Below are positions 17,152 through 25,210 of a stretch of 64,000 nt of DNA, piece by piece. Position 1 is the first letter of the stretch, and each line of letters begins with the position of its first letter. Where the stretch lies: positions 1-64,000 of the forward strand of contig NZ_JBHSBN010000021.1 in assembly GCF_042650605.1 (NCBI RefSeq). The letters are read 5' to 3'. A program made the position numbers and the translations under genes. The notes beneath the pieces were generated by a model, which was given only the letters and a program-made list of their open reading frames with translations, was not told the DNA's origin and ran no database searches. Source of the stretch: Micromonospora_J zhanjiangensis. GTDB taxonomy: Bacteria; Actinomycetota; Actinomycetes; Mycobacteriales; Micromonosporaceae.

Positions 17152-18963
17152 GTGAAGGCATTTCTGGCGGTCTCCCTGACCCCCGGCACGGCGCACCCGG
17201 CCGGCTCCGGCCCGCCGGCGGACGTCCTGGATCTCCTGGCCGGGCCCGGGCCGGCCGCCGTGCACCAGGTGGAGCACGGCTGGATCGCGTACACCGCGCC
17301 GGACCCGGCCGACCCGATGGGCAATCCCCCGCTCGGCTTCACCGGCCGGTTGACCCGGGCGGTCCGGGAGCGTACGGGCGACGTCGACATGGTGGCCGTC
17401 GGCGCGATGCTGGGCGACGGGCGGGCGGTCGACGGCGATCGGCTGGCCGGTCTGCTACCCCCGTTCGGGGCGGCGCACTACGCCGGCCCCGGCGCGCCGG
17501 TCGTGGTGGCCTGCGACTGGCTCGGGCTACGGCAACTGTTCTGGTGGCAGGGCGACGGTATCGCCGCCGTCTGCACCAGCGCACCGGCGCTGGCGGCGCT
17601 GGCCGGCACCGGCCTGGACACCACCGCGCTCGGGGTGCAGAGCCTGGTCGGCTGGCAGATCGGCCTGGCCACCCCGTTCCGGGACGTCGGCAAGCTGCCG
17701 CCGGGCGGCGTCGCGGTGCTGCGCGGGGCCACCGTCGCGATCCACCGGTACGCCGACCAGGCGCTGGCCGTGCCCGGCCGGGTGCCACCGGTCGAGGAGA
17801 CCGTCGCCGAGATGGCCGAGCTGCTGCGGGACTTCCACGAGCGGTATCTCGCCGACCACCCGGACACCGTGCTGCAGCTGACCGGCGGGCAGGACTCCCG
17901 GTTGCTGCTGGCCGCCGTACCGCCGTACCGCCGGCCCGGTCTGGCGGCGCTGACCATCGACGTACCCGGTGGAGTGGAGTCCCGGATCGCCGCCCGGCTC
18001 AGCGGGCTGTGCGGCCTGGACCACCGGATCCGCTGGCGCGACGAGGGGGCGACGGTGGATCCGGCGCTGGCCCACCGGCTCGCGCTGGCCGCGGCGACCG
18101 CGTTGGGCTGCATGGCCAGCCCGTTGGCGCTGGCCCCGATCTCTCTGGTCGAGGACGACCTGCCGCAGAACCACCGGCTGTCCGGTCTCGGCGGCGAGGT
18201 CGCCCGCGGCTTCTACTACCTGGGGCAGCCGCGGCACGCCGGCACCTCGCCGCAGCTCGCCCAGCGGCTGGCCCGCTGGCGGTTGTTCAGCAACGAGCGG
18301 GCCGATCCCGGCGCCCTGCGGCCGGAGTTCGCCGCCGCCGCCCGGGCCGCCGCCCTGGACGCCGTGACCGCGAGCTTCGCCGGGCTGTCGGACGACTGGC
18401 TGCGCGCCACCGACGAGTTCTACCTGTGGCAGCGCACCCAGCGCTGGGCCGGTACGCACAGCTCGGTCGCCGCGGTGGAACGGTGGTTCGTCAACCCGAT
18501 GCTGGACCGCCGCTTCCTCCAACTCGCGCTGACCGCACCCGCCGCGGACAAACGCGACTCGTACCTCACGGGTCGGCTGATCCACCGACTCGATCCGCGA
18601 CTCGCGGCCGTCCCGCTCGACTCGGGCCTGGTCCCGGCCCGGCTGGGTCGGCGGAGCGTGGCCACCAGCACCGCCGTCGCCCGGGTGAGCGCCGGCAAGC
18701 TGGTCCGCAAGCTCCGGCAGCGGGTCGCCGGCGGCCGGCGACCGCAGCTCGGCGCCGCCGAGTTGGCCGAGCTGGTGGTCCGGCACTGGCGCGCCGAGCC
18801 GACGGTGGTCCGCCCGTTGCGCGAGGTCGGGCTGGTCCGCGACGCGTGGCTGGACGAGTTGCTGGCCGGCCGGCGGGACGCGGACGCCGCGACCATGGCC
18901 TTCCTGATCAACCTGCTGGTGGCCGCCGACGTGACGGCCCGCCATCCCGCCCCGGCCAGATGA
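17152..18963 (+). CDS. Asparagine-synthase-related protein
   Basis: 603 residues from a GTG at 17152 with a perfect GGAGGT site ten bases upstream. The C-terminal two-thirds is the AsnB-type synthetase domain. Its ATP-binding PP-loop is LTGGQDSRLLLA (about 243-254), and later motifs include GLGGEVARGFYY and WFVNPMLDRRFLQLAL. The N-terminal part resembles the glutaminase domain (CDWLGLRQLFWW, GGVAVLRG) but begins KAFLAVSLTPG, with no cysteine at position 2, so it probably cannot hydrolyse glutamine. Such proteins amidate or ligate acids using ammonia or an amine acceptor, and are often found in glycan or peptide-modification loci. No peptide precursor or lasso-type protease gene is nearby. It follows the three secreted paralogues. 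Confidence 0.82.
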   Translation: MKAFLAVSLTPGTAHPAGSGPPADVLDLLAGPGPAAVHQVEHGWIAYTAPDPADPMGNPPLGFTGRLTRAVRERTGDVDMVAVGAMLGDGRAVDGDRLAGLLPPFGAAHYAGPGAPVVVACDWLGLRQLFWWQGDGIAAVCTSAPALAALAGTGLDTTALGVQSLVGWQIGLATPFRDVGKLPPGGVAVLRGATVAIHRYADQALAVPGRVPPVEETVAEMAELLRDFHERYLADHPDTVLQLTGGQDSRLLLAAVPPYRRPGLAALTIDVPGGVESRIAARLSGLCGLDHRIRWRDEGATVDPALAHRLALAAATALGCMASPLALAPISLVEDDLPQNHRLSGLGGEVARGFYYLGQPRHAGTSPQLAQRLARWRLFSNERADPGALRPEFAAAARAAALDAVTASFAGLSDDWLRATDEFYLWQRTQRWAGTHSSVAAVERWFVNPMLDRRFLQLALTAPAADKRDSYLTGRLIHRLDPRLAAVPLDSGLVPARLGRRSVATSTAVARVSAGKLVRKLRQRVAGGRRPQLGAAELAELVVRHWRAEPTVVRPLREVGLVRDAWLDELLAGRRDADAATMAFLINLLVAADVTARHPAPAR

Positions 18964-19016
18964 CCGGCCCGCCGTCCCCGGCCGGACGACCGCCGCCGGC
19001 GCCGGCGGGCCGGTCA
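18961..19016. terminator. Bidirectional hairpin terminator
   Basis: A perfect 14-bp stem (18961-18974 with 19003-19016, TGACCGGCCCGCCG against its complement) lies between the convergent ends of the asparagine-synthase-like gene and the dehydrogenase gene. The TGA stop of the former is part of the stem. There is no T-tract, as is common in actinomycetes. Confidence 0.65.
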
Positions 19017-19043
19017 GCGGCCGGTGTGGTCAGCGGCCGGTGT
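19012..19043. repeat. 16-bp tandem duplication at a gene 3' end
   Basis: GGTCAGCGGCCGGTGT occurs twice in direct tandem (19012-19027, 19028-19043). The second copy contains the stop codon of the minus-strand dehydrogenase gene; the first carries an out-of-use duplicate of it. Confidence 0.95.
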
Positions 19044-20820
19044 GGTCTCGGAAGCCCCGGCCGCTCTTGCGGCCCAGGTAGCCCGCGGTCACCAGGTGCT
19101 CCAGCAGCGGCGCCGGGGCGAACCCCGGCTCCCGCAGTTCCAGGTACAGCCCCCGCTGGATGGTCAGCGACACGTCCAGACCCACCGCGTCGAGCAGCTC
19201 GAACGGTCCCACCGGGTAGCCGCAGCCGAGCTTCATCGCGTGGTCGATGTCGTCCGCGGTCGAGTACGACGCCTCCAGCATCTTCACCGCGTCGTTCAGG
19301 TACGGGAACAGCAGCGCGTTGACCACGAACCCGGACCGGTCGCCGCAGACCACCGCGGTCTTGCCCAGCGCCGCGCAGACCGCCCGCGCGGTGGCGGTGG
19401 TCTCCGGCGAGGTACGGATGGTGCGGACGATCTCCACCAGCGGCATGACCGGCGCCGGGTCGAAGAAGTGCAGCCCCACCACGTCGGCGGGTCGGCGGGT
19501 GGCCATGGCCACGTCGATGACCGGCAGCGACGAGGTGGTGGTGGCCAGCACGACCCCCGGCTTGCAGATCTCGTCCAGGCTGGCGAACAGCGCCTTCTTG
19601 ACGCTCAGCTCCTCGACCACCGCCTCGACCACCAGGTCGACGTCGGCCAGCTGGTCCAGGGCGGCCGTCCAGGTGACCCGACCCAGCGCGGCCTCCCGGT
19701 CGCCCTCGTCGAGCTTGCCGCGGACCACGGCCTTGTCCAGCGAGGTCTCCACCGCCTCGCGGACCCGGGCCGACTTCTCGGCCCCGCGGGTCACCGAGAC
19801 GACCTCGTAGCCGGCCCGGGCGAAGACCTCGATGACGCCGGTGGCCATGGCGCCGGACCCGATGACACCAATTTTGGCGATGACGCGGGCCCCGTCGCCG
19901 GCGGCCGGCTCCGCCGGGGCCGGGGTCTGGTCGTCCGGTACGACCACCGGTGAGCCCGGCCGCTCGTACGTGTAGAAGCCGCGGCCGGACTTGCGGCCGA
20001 GCAGCCCGGCGGTGACCATCTGCTTGATCAGCGGTGCCGGCGCGTGCCGACGGTCCCGTCCGCCGCGCCGGTACATGGTGTCCAGGATCTCGTACGCGGT
20101 GTCCAGGCCGATCAGATCCATCAGGGCCAGCGGGCCCATCGGCAGACCGCAGCCCAGCTTCATCGCCGCGTCGATGTCCTCGCGGGTCGCGTAGCGGGCC
20201 TCGTACATCCCGACGGCGTGGTTGAGGTAGCCGAAGAGCAGGGCGTTGGCGATGAAGCCGGCCCGGTCGTTGATCGTGACGTCCACCTTGCCGAGCCGGG
20301 CGCAGAGCGCCTCGACGTCGGCGACGACCTCGGGCGCGGTGACCACGGTCCGGACCACCTCGACCAGCTTCATGACCGGCGCCGGGTTGAAGAAGTGGAC
20401 GCCGATGACCTGGTGCGGCCGGGAGGTGGCCACCGAGATCTCGGTGACGCTCAGCGAAGAGGTGTTGGTCGCCATGATCGCTTCGGGCTTGCAGATCCGG
20501 TCCAGCGCGCCGAAGATCCGCTGTTTGAGGTCCAGGTGCTCGGGGACCGCCTCGATCACCAGGTCGACCGAGTGCAGCGCCTCCAGCCCGACCGCGAAGG
20601 TGACCCGGGACAGCAGCGCGTCCCGGTCGGCGGCGGCGAGCTTGCCCTTGGCAACCGCCCGGTCCGTGGAGCGGGTGAGGGTGGCCCGGCCACGCTCCAG
20701 GGCGCCCTCGGAGATCTCCACCGCGATCACGTCCAGGCCGTTGCGGGCGAAGACCTCGACGATGCCGGCGCCCATCGTGCCCAGCCCGACGACGCCGATG
20801 CTGGTGAACTCGCGTGCCAC
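19030..20820 (-). CDS. Double-unit 3-hydroxyacyl-CoA dehydrogenase
   Basis: 596 residues from a GTG at 20820 with GGGAGG upstream; the longer frame to 21117 is not coding. The protein is two complete 3-hydroxybutyryl-CoA-dehydrogenase units in tandem. Unit 1 (about 1-285) has the NAD-binding GVVGLGTMGAGI, TNTSSLSVTEI, GVHFFNPAPVMKLVEVV and GFIANALLF. Unit 2 (about 305-596) has GVIGSGAMATGV, TTTSSLPVIDV, GLHFFDPAPVMPLVEIV and GFVVNALLF. The catalytic Ser, His, Glu and Asn are visible in both. Each unit ends in the GYLGRKSGRGF-type tail. It oxidises 3-hydroxyacyl-CoA to 3-ketoacyl-CoA in beta-oxidation or butanoate metabolism. Confidence 0.9.
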   Translation of the reverse strand: MAREFTSIGVVGLGTMGAGIVEVFARNGLDVIAVEISEGALERGRATLTRSTDRAVAKGKLAAADRDALLSRVTFAVGLEALHSVDLVIEAVPEHLDLKQRIFGALDRICKPEAIMATNTSSLSVTEISVATSRPHQVIGVHFFNPAPVMKLVEVVRTVVTAPEVVADVEALCARLGKVDVTINDRAGFIANALLFGYLNHAVGMYEARYATREDIDAAMKLGCGLPMGPLALMDLIGLDTAYEILDTMYRRGGRDRRHAPAPLIKQMVTAGLLGRKSGRGFYTYERPGSPVVVPDDQTPAPAEPAAGDGARVIAKIGVIGSGAMATGVIEVFARAGYEVVSVTRGAEKSARVREAVETSLDKAVVRGKLDEGDREAALGRVTWTAALDQLADVDLVVEAVVEELSVKKALFASLDEICKPGVVLATTTSSLPVIDVAMATRRPADVVGLHFFDPAPVMPLVEIVRTIRTSPETTATARAVCAALGKTAVVCGDRSGFVVNALLFPYLNDAVKMLEASYSTADDIDHAMKLGCGYPVGPFELLDAVGLDVSLTIQRGLYLELREPGFAPAPLLEHLVTAGYLGRKSGRGFRDHTGR

Positions 20821-20924
20821 GACCGGTCCTCCCACATCCTCCGGACGGCCGGGTGAACGGCCACTAAGGTTATGCGGGCGAGTCTGCCATGTGACGATGC
20901 GGTGTCGAGACGGCGTGGGGTAAC

Positions 20925-21989
20925 TCACCCGCCGGCCAGCGTGGTCAGCGCCAGCAGGTCGGCGACGAACCGGCCGGTCCGCTCGATGTGCGGGCTGTGT
21001 CCGCAGCCCGGGTAGACGACCTCCCGGTAGCTGCCGCCGGCCGCGGCGTACCGCTCCAGCACCGCCCGGGTCTGCCCGACCATCGGTTGCGGCGGGCAGT
21101 CCCGCTCCCCCGGCCAACCGGGCACCAGCCCGAGCGAACCCAGGTAGGCCAGGTCCATCAGCGCGGTGTCCGAGACGATCACGTCGGCGTCGCCGCGTAC
21201 CCAGGTGACCGGCGGTTTGTCCGGTACGGCGGGCAACTGGTCGGCGAGCCGGAAGTGCCGGGGCGCCAGCGCGTTGAGCACGCCCCGGTCACCGGCGGCC
21301 ACGCCCGGCCAGTGCGGCGAGTCGACGGCGTCGCCGGGGTAGTTGTCCGGGCCGACCACTGTGGACAGCACGGTCTCCAGCAGCAGGTCCTCGTCGGCGC
21401 CGAGGGAGGCCGGATCGGCCACGTAACTGGCCCGCAGCACCGAACGGGGGCTGGTCGGCGCGTCGGCGGACCGGTCCCCGGCGGCCAGCCGCTCGACGAA
21501 GTCCGCGTTGGCCGTGCCGGCGCCGGTCCCGGCGAAGTCGGGCGTGGTCGGCGTGCCGTCGAGGTCCCGGGTGCCGCCGTAGCCGTACGGCGACACCGGG
21601 GACTCCAGCAGCAGACCGGCGACCCGGTCGGGCCGGTCGACCAGCAGCGACATCGCCACCCCGCCACCCAGCGAGTGCCCGACCACCACCGGCCGGGCGG
21701 CCGGGCCGCCGAACAGCGCCGGCTCGTCGAGCAGGGCGGCCAGGTCGTCGGAGAAGTCCCGCAGCCCGCGCCGGGCGTCCACCGGTGCCGGCTGCGTCCG
21801 CCCGTAGCCGCGCAGGTCGGGGGCGACCACCCGGAGGGTGGCCGGCAACTGACGGATCAACGGCTGCCAGTACGCCGCCGACGAGCAGTTGCCGTGCACC
21901 AGCAGCACCGGGACGCCGTCCGTCGGGCCGGCCACCAGTACGTGGTGCGAGATTCCCCGTACCGTGCGGGTGATCTCCTCGGTTTCCAT
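20925..21989 (-). CDS. Alpha/beta hydrolase
   Basis: 354 residues from an ATG at 21989. The oxyanion motif is VLLVHGNCSSAAYW, the nucleophile elbow VVGHSLGGGVAMSL (Ser near residue 120), a likely acid WVRGDADVIVSD, and the catalytic histidine GCGHSPHIERTGRF. A large lid region at about 150-250 carries a GTGAGTANADF segment. The family includes haloalkane dehalogenase-like and lactonase-like enzymes; the substrate is unclear. A CAGGAT box lies seven bases before the ATG, so the mRNA may be leaderless. It is followed by the double dehydrogenase gene on the same strand, 104 bases away. Confidence 0.85.
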   Translation of the reverse strand: METEEITRTVRGISHHVLVAGPTDGVPVLLVHGNCSSAAYWQPLIRQLPATLRVVAPDLRGYGRTQPAPVDARRGLRDFSDDLAALLDEPALFGGPAARPVVVGHSLGGGVAMSLLVDRPDRVAGLLLESPVSPYGYGGTRDLDGTPTTPDFAGTGAGTANADFVERLAAGDRSADAPTSPRSVLRASYVADPASLGADEDLLLETVLSTVVGPDNYPGDAVDSPHWPGVAAGDRGVLNALAPRHFRLADQLPAVPDKPPVTWVRGDADVIVSDTALMDLAYLGSLGLVPGWPGERDCPPQPMVGQTRAVLERYAAAGGSYREVVYPGCGHSPHIERTGRFVADLLALTTLAGG

Positions 21990-22059
21990 CCGGGGGATCC
22001 TGCCAGGGCACCACCGGCACCACCAGGGGTACGCGCCACACATGTCCCCGGCCGACGGG

Positions 22060-22623
22060 TCACTGCAACCACTGGTACGTCCAGGCCACCCAGCTCGCCA
22101 GCGCGACACAGCCACCGATCACCAGCAGCAGGGTGCGGGCCGGCCGGGCCCGGAACGTGCGGACGGCCGAGGTCGGCCCGGACAGCGCGGACAGCGCGGT
22201 CGACGGCTGCGCCGGGATGGCCGGTCGCGCGGGCGGGGCGTCCCCGCCGCGTACCCGGGCGTGCTGGAGCACGACGAACGCCGGCGTGCCGATCGGGTCG
22301 GTGGGCGCGGAGGCCGGGTCGTGGAACCGCAGCAGCACCTGCCCGAGCCGGATCCGGTCGCCCTCGCGCAGCTCCCGCGATCCGCTGATCCGCTCGTCGT
22401 TGACCCAGGTCCCGTTCGTCGACCGCAGGTCGGTGAGCACGGTCCGGCCGCCGGTCAGCTCCACTGTGGCGTGTTGCCGGCTCACCTTGATGTCCGCGAG
22501 CAGGATGTCCACCCCCTCCTCGCGGCCGATGACGCTGGTTCCGGTGGAGAGCCGGAAACCGGTCCCCCGTGACGGGCCGCCGATCACGTTCAACAACGGC
22601 GACAAGTTCGGTGCCTCCGACAT
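22060..22623 (-). CDS. FHA-domain protein with C-terminal membrane anchor
   Basis: 187 residues from an ATG at 22623 with GTGGGAG six bases upstream. Residues about 24-100 are an FHA phosphothreonine-binding domain (SVIGREEGVDILL, VSRQHATVEL, LRSTNGTWVNDE, GDRIRLGQVLLRF), with the Arg, Ser-Arg-His and Asn-Gly residues expected for binding. A disordered Pro/Ala linker follows. One hydrophobic helix (LLLVIGGCVALASWVAW) lies at the very C-terminus, so it is tail-anchored with the FHA domain in the cytoplasm. It probably reads Ser/Thr-kinase signalling at the membrane; no kinase gene is in the window. Confidence 0.85.
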   Translation of the reverse strand: MSEAPNLSPLLNVIGGPSRGTGFRLSTGTSVIGREEGVDILLADIKVSRQHATVELTGGRTVLTDLRSTNGTWVNDERISGSRELREGDRIRLGQVLLRFHDPASAPTDPIGTPAFVVLQHARVRGGDAPPARPAIPAQPSTALSALSGPTSAVRTFRARPARTLLLVIGGCVALASWVAWTYQWLQ

Positions 22624-22907
22624 GGCTGCTCCCACCCCAACGCGACTAGACGTCCCGATCCCCTCGCACAGAGTGACAAACGTCGGCGATCAACTCCACG
22701 ACCCCACGGTTCGCGTTGACCGGTCTGTCGGCCGACGCCCCTTGGCCGATTCGGCGAAACATGGCTAGCTGTCCGCCATCCGATCAGGGATTGTCGGCCT
22801 GATGTCCCCATCGACCGAACGGGTCGACCCACCCATTCAATCGGTGGATGTCGATTGATGTGCGGCGAGATCTTACTGACGGGTAATCACGGGTCTAGAC
22901 TCCCGCC
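22624..22907. promoter_or_regulatory. Divergent promoter region between FHA and aldehyde dehydrogenase genes
   Basis: A 284-base gene-free region, AT-richer towards 22830-22900. It serves the leftward FHA gene and the rightward dehydrogenase gene. The rightward -10 box (TAGACT at 22896) is given separately. No further element can be assigned. Confidence 0.5.
22896..22901 (+). promoter_or_regulatory. -10 box of leaderless aldehyde dehydrogenase gene
   Basis: TAGACT, a good TAnnnT match, six bases (CCCGCC) before the ATG at 22908; no ribosome-binding site lies between them. Confidence 0.6.
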
Positions 22908-24407
22908 ATGACGGCTGTGCACACGCCCGGCGTTCCGCGGGTTGAAAACGGCGAGTTGATCTCCACCAATCCCGCCACCGGGGTCGAGGCCGGCCGGTTG
23001 CGGGTGTCCGATCCGGCAGCCGTGCGAGCCACCGTCGACCGCGCCCGGGTCGCCGCCGACTGGTGGGCCGGACTCGGCTTCGCCGGCCGCAGGGCCCGGC
23101 TGCTGCGGTGGCGGGCGGTGCTGGCCAACCGGCTGACCGAACTCGCCGAGCTGGCCCACCTGGAGGGCGGCAAGCCGGTGGCCGACGCGATCGTGGAGAT
23201 CGCGTCGGCCGTCGAGCACATCGACTGGGCCGCCCGTAACGCCCGTCGGGTGCTCGGTCACCGCCGGGTCCGGTCCCGACTGGTCGTCGCCGAGTTCGCC
23301 GCGCACCTGGAGTACCAGCCGTACGGGGTGGTCGGGGTGATCGGCCCGTGGAACTACCCGGTGCTGACCCCGGTCAGCTCCGCCGCCTACGCGCTGGCCG
23401 CCGGCAACGCGGTGGTGCTCAAGCCGAGCGAGTACACCCCGGTGGTCGGGCAGTGGCTGGTCGACACGTTCGCCGAGGTGGTGCCGGAGCAGCCGGTCTT
23501 CTCGGCCGTGCACGGGCTGGGCGAGGTGGGCGCCGCACTGTGCCGGTCCGGCGTGAACAAGGTGGCCTTCACCGGGTCCACCGCGACCGCCAAGAAGGTG
23601 ATGGCCGCCTGCGCCGAGTCGCTGACGCCGGTGTTGCTGGAGGCGGGCGGCAAGGACGCGATGATCGTCGACGAGGACGCCGACCTGGACGCGGCCGCCC
23701 AGGCCTGCGTCTGGGGCGCGCTGACCAACGCCGGGCAGACCTGCATCGGGATCGAGCGGGCCTACGTGGTGGAGCCGGTCTACGACGCGTTCCTCGGCAA
23801 GCTGGTCGAGAAGGCGGGTCGGCTCACCGTGGGTGCCGGCGACGGCGCCGACATCGGGCCGATCACCATGCCGGCCCAGATAGCGGTGATCCGGCGGCAC
23901 ATCACCGACGCCGTCGCCGCCGGCGGGCGGGCCGTGCTGGGCGGACCGGACGCGGTGCAACCGCCGTTCGTCCGGCCGACGATCCTGGTCGACGTGCCGG
24001 AGGACGCCGCCGCGGTCCGCGAGGAGACCTTCGGACCGACCCTGACCGTACGCCGGGTGCGGGACGCCGACGAGGCGGTCGCGCTGGCCAACGCGGTGCC
24101 GTACGGGTTGGGCGGTTCGGTCTTCGGCAGGCGGCGGGCGGTGGCCGTCGCCCGCCGGCTGCGCTCCGGGATGGCGGCGATCAACTCGACGCTCACCTTC
24201 GTCGGGATGTCCACCCTGCCGTTCGGCGGGGTCGGCGACTCCGGCTTCGGCCGGATCCACGGCGACGACGGCCTGCGCGAGTTCGGCCGGGCGAAGGCGG
24301 TCACCCGACGGCGCGGCCCGTCGCTGCTGCCCGCCATGACGTTCGAGCGCACGCCGGAGCAGGTGACGCGGATCGCCAAGATCGTTAAAAAAATGTACGG
24401 ACGGTGA
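22908..24407 (+). CDS. NAD(P)-dependent aldehyde dehydrogenase
   Basis: 499 residues, the normal family length. The NAD-binding region has GVIGPWNYPVLTPV and VVLKPSEYTP; VAFTGSTATAKKVM is the glycine motif; LLEAGGKDAMIV contains the general-base Glu; NAGQTCIGIERAYV contains the catalytic Cys. EETFGPTLTVRRV and MSTLPFGGVGDSGFGRIHG complete the active site. It oxidises an aldehyde to a carboxylate; the substrate class (aliphatic or succinate-semialdehyde-like) cannot be told safely. The start is fixed by the TAGACT -10 box six bases upstream. The C-terminus is basic and slightly longer than usual. Confidence 0.92.
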   Translation: MTAVHTPGVPRVENGELISTNPATGVEAGRLRVSDPAAVRATVDRARVAADWWAGLGFAGRRARLLRWRAVLANRLTELAELAHLEGGKPVADAIVEIASAVEHIDWAARNARRVLGHRRVRSRLVVAEFAAHLEYQPYGVVGVIGPWNYPVLTPVSSAAYALAAGNAVVLKPSEYTPVVGQWLVDTFAEVVPEQPVFSAVHGLGEVGAALCRSGVNKVAFTGSTATAKKVMAACAESLTPVLLEAGGKDAMIVDEDADLDAAAQACVWGALTNAGQTCIGIERAYVVEPVYDAFLGKLVEKAGRLTVGAGDGADIGPITMPAQIAVIRRHITDAVAAGGRAVLGGPDAVQPPFVRPTILVDVPEDAAAVREETFGPTLTVRRVRDADEAVALANAVPYGLGGSVFGRRRAVAVARRLRSGMAAINSTLTFVGMSTLPFGGVGDSGFGRIHGDDGLREFGRAKAVTRRRGPSLLPAMTFERTPEQVTRIAKIVKKMYGR

Positions 24408-24473
24408 GGCGGGCCTGACCGTCCGGCCTCACATGTCCGCCAAATCGGCATACCGACGGACATAACCCTTCAT

Positions 24474-24479
24474 TACCCT
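24474..24479 (+). promoter_or_regulatory. -10 box of leaderless methyltransferase gene
   Basis: TACCCT seven bases before the ATG at 24487, inside an AT-richer patch (CATAACCCTTCATTACCCT). Confidence 0.5.
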
Positions 24480-24486
24480 CGGTCAG

Positions 24487-25206
24487 ATGAACCTGCGCGC
24501 GCTGCGATTCCTGCTGGTGGACGAGGTGAACTCCTGGGGAGCCCGGCGGCGCGCGCGGCGAGCCCGCTGGCTCCGCCAGGCGTTCCCGGACCTGGCCGAG
24601 ATGTCGGTGGTCGACCTCGGCGGCCGGCTGGACGACTGGCGACGCGCCCCGGTACGCCCCCGGCACGTCCACGTGATCACCCTCGAACCGGCGCCGGCCG
24701 AGGTGCCCGACTGGGCCGAGGTGGAGCAGGCTGACGTCTGCGAGCTGCCCGCCCACATCGCTGTCCGCCGGTACGACCTGGTCTTCTCCGACTCCGTCAT
24801 CGAGCACCTCGGCGGCCACGAACGACGGCTGCGGTTCGCCGAGAACGTCCACGCGCTGGCTCGCGCGCACTGGATCCAGACGCCGTACCGGTACTTCCCG
24901 ATCGAACCGCACTGGGCGGCCCCGGGGCTGCAGTTCCTGCCGTTGCCGGCCCGGATCGCGGTGGCCCGGCACTGGCCACCGGCCGCCCTCAGCCAGCCGG
25001 ACCGGGCGGACCCGGCCGGCGCGGTGCGGTGGACCGAGTTGCTCGGCCTCACGCAGATGCGGGACTACTTCCCGCGCTCGGCCATCCGGGTCGAACGGCT
25101 GGCCGGCCTGCCGAAGTCACTGATCGCCGTCCGCGGCGGGGTGCCGGCCCCGCGACCGGCCGGCGCACCGGTCCCGGCCCGCCGGCCGGCGACCTCGCAC
25201 TGGTGA
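24487..25206 (+). CDS. Class I SAM-dependent methyltransferase
   Basis: 239 residues. Motif I is SVVDLGGRLDDW (about 39-50). The acidic strand-2 end is VITLEPAP. A YDLVFSDSVIEHLGGHE segment (about 98-114) is the usual post-motif strand of Ubi/COQ-type methyltransferases. The N-terminus is very basic (GARRRARRARWLRQ). The later WIQTPYRYFPIEPHW region is seen in methyltransferases linked to glycan and lipid modification. The acceptor is unknown. A TACCCT box seven bases before the ATG suggests a leaderless mRNA. It ends four bases before the convergent hydrolase gene. Confidence 0.82.
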   Translation: MNLRALRFLLVDEVNSWGARRRARRARWLRQAFPDLAEMSVVDLGGRLDDWRRAPVRPRHVHVITLEPAPAEVPDWAEVEQADVCELPAHIAVRRYDLVFSDSVIEHLGGHERRLRFAENVHALARAHWIQTPYRYFPIEPHWAAPGLQFLPLPARIAVARHWPPAALSQPDRADPAGAVRWTELLGLTQMRDYFPRSAIRVERLAGLPKSLIAVRGGVPAPRPAGAPVPARRPATSHW

Positions 25207-25210
25207 CCGG

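Noticed and set aside
16962..18963. Lasso-peptide or other RiPP cluster around the asparagine-synthase-like gene
   Set aside because: No precursor peptide, B1/B2 protease or transporter gene lies next to it.
17031..19322. A 763-residue frame starting before the asparagine-synthase-like gene
   Set aside because: It is out of frame with the real gene, whose GTG has a perfect ribosome site and whose product has the PP-loop.
22908..24407. A second plus-strand frame at 23348-24388 inside the aldehyde dehydrogenase gene
   Set aside because: Out-of-frame shadow; all dehydrogenase motifs are in the 22908 frame.
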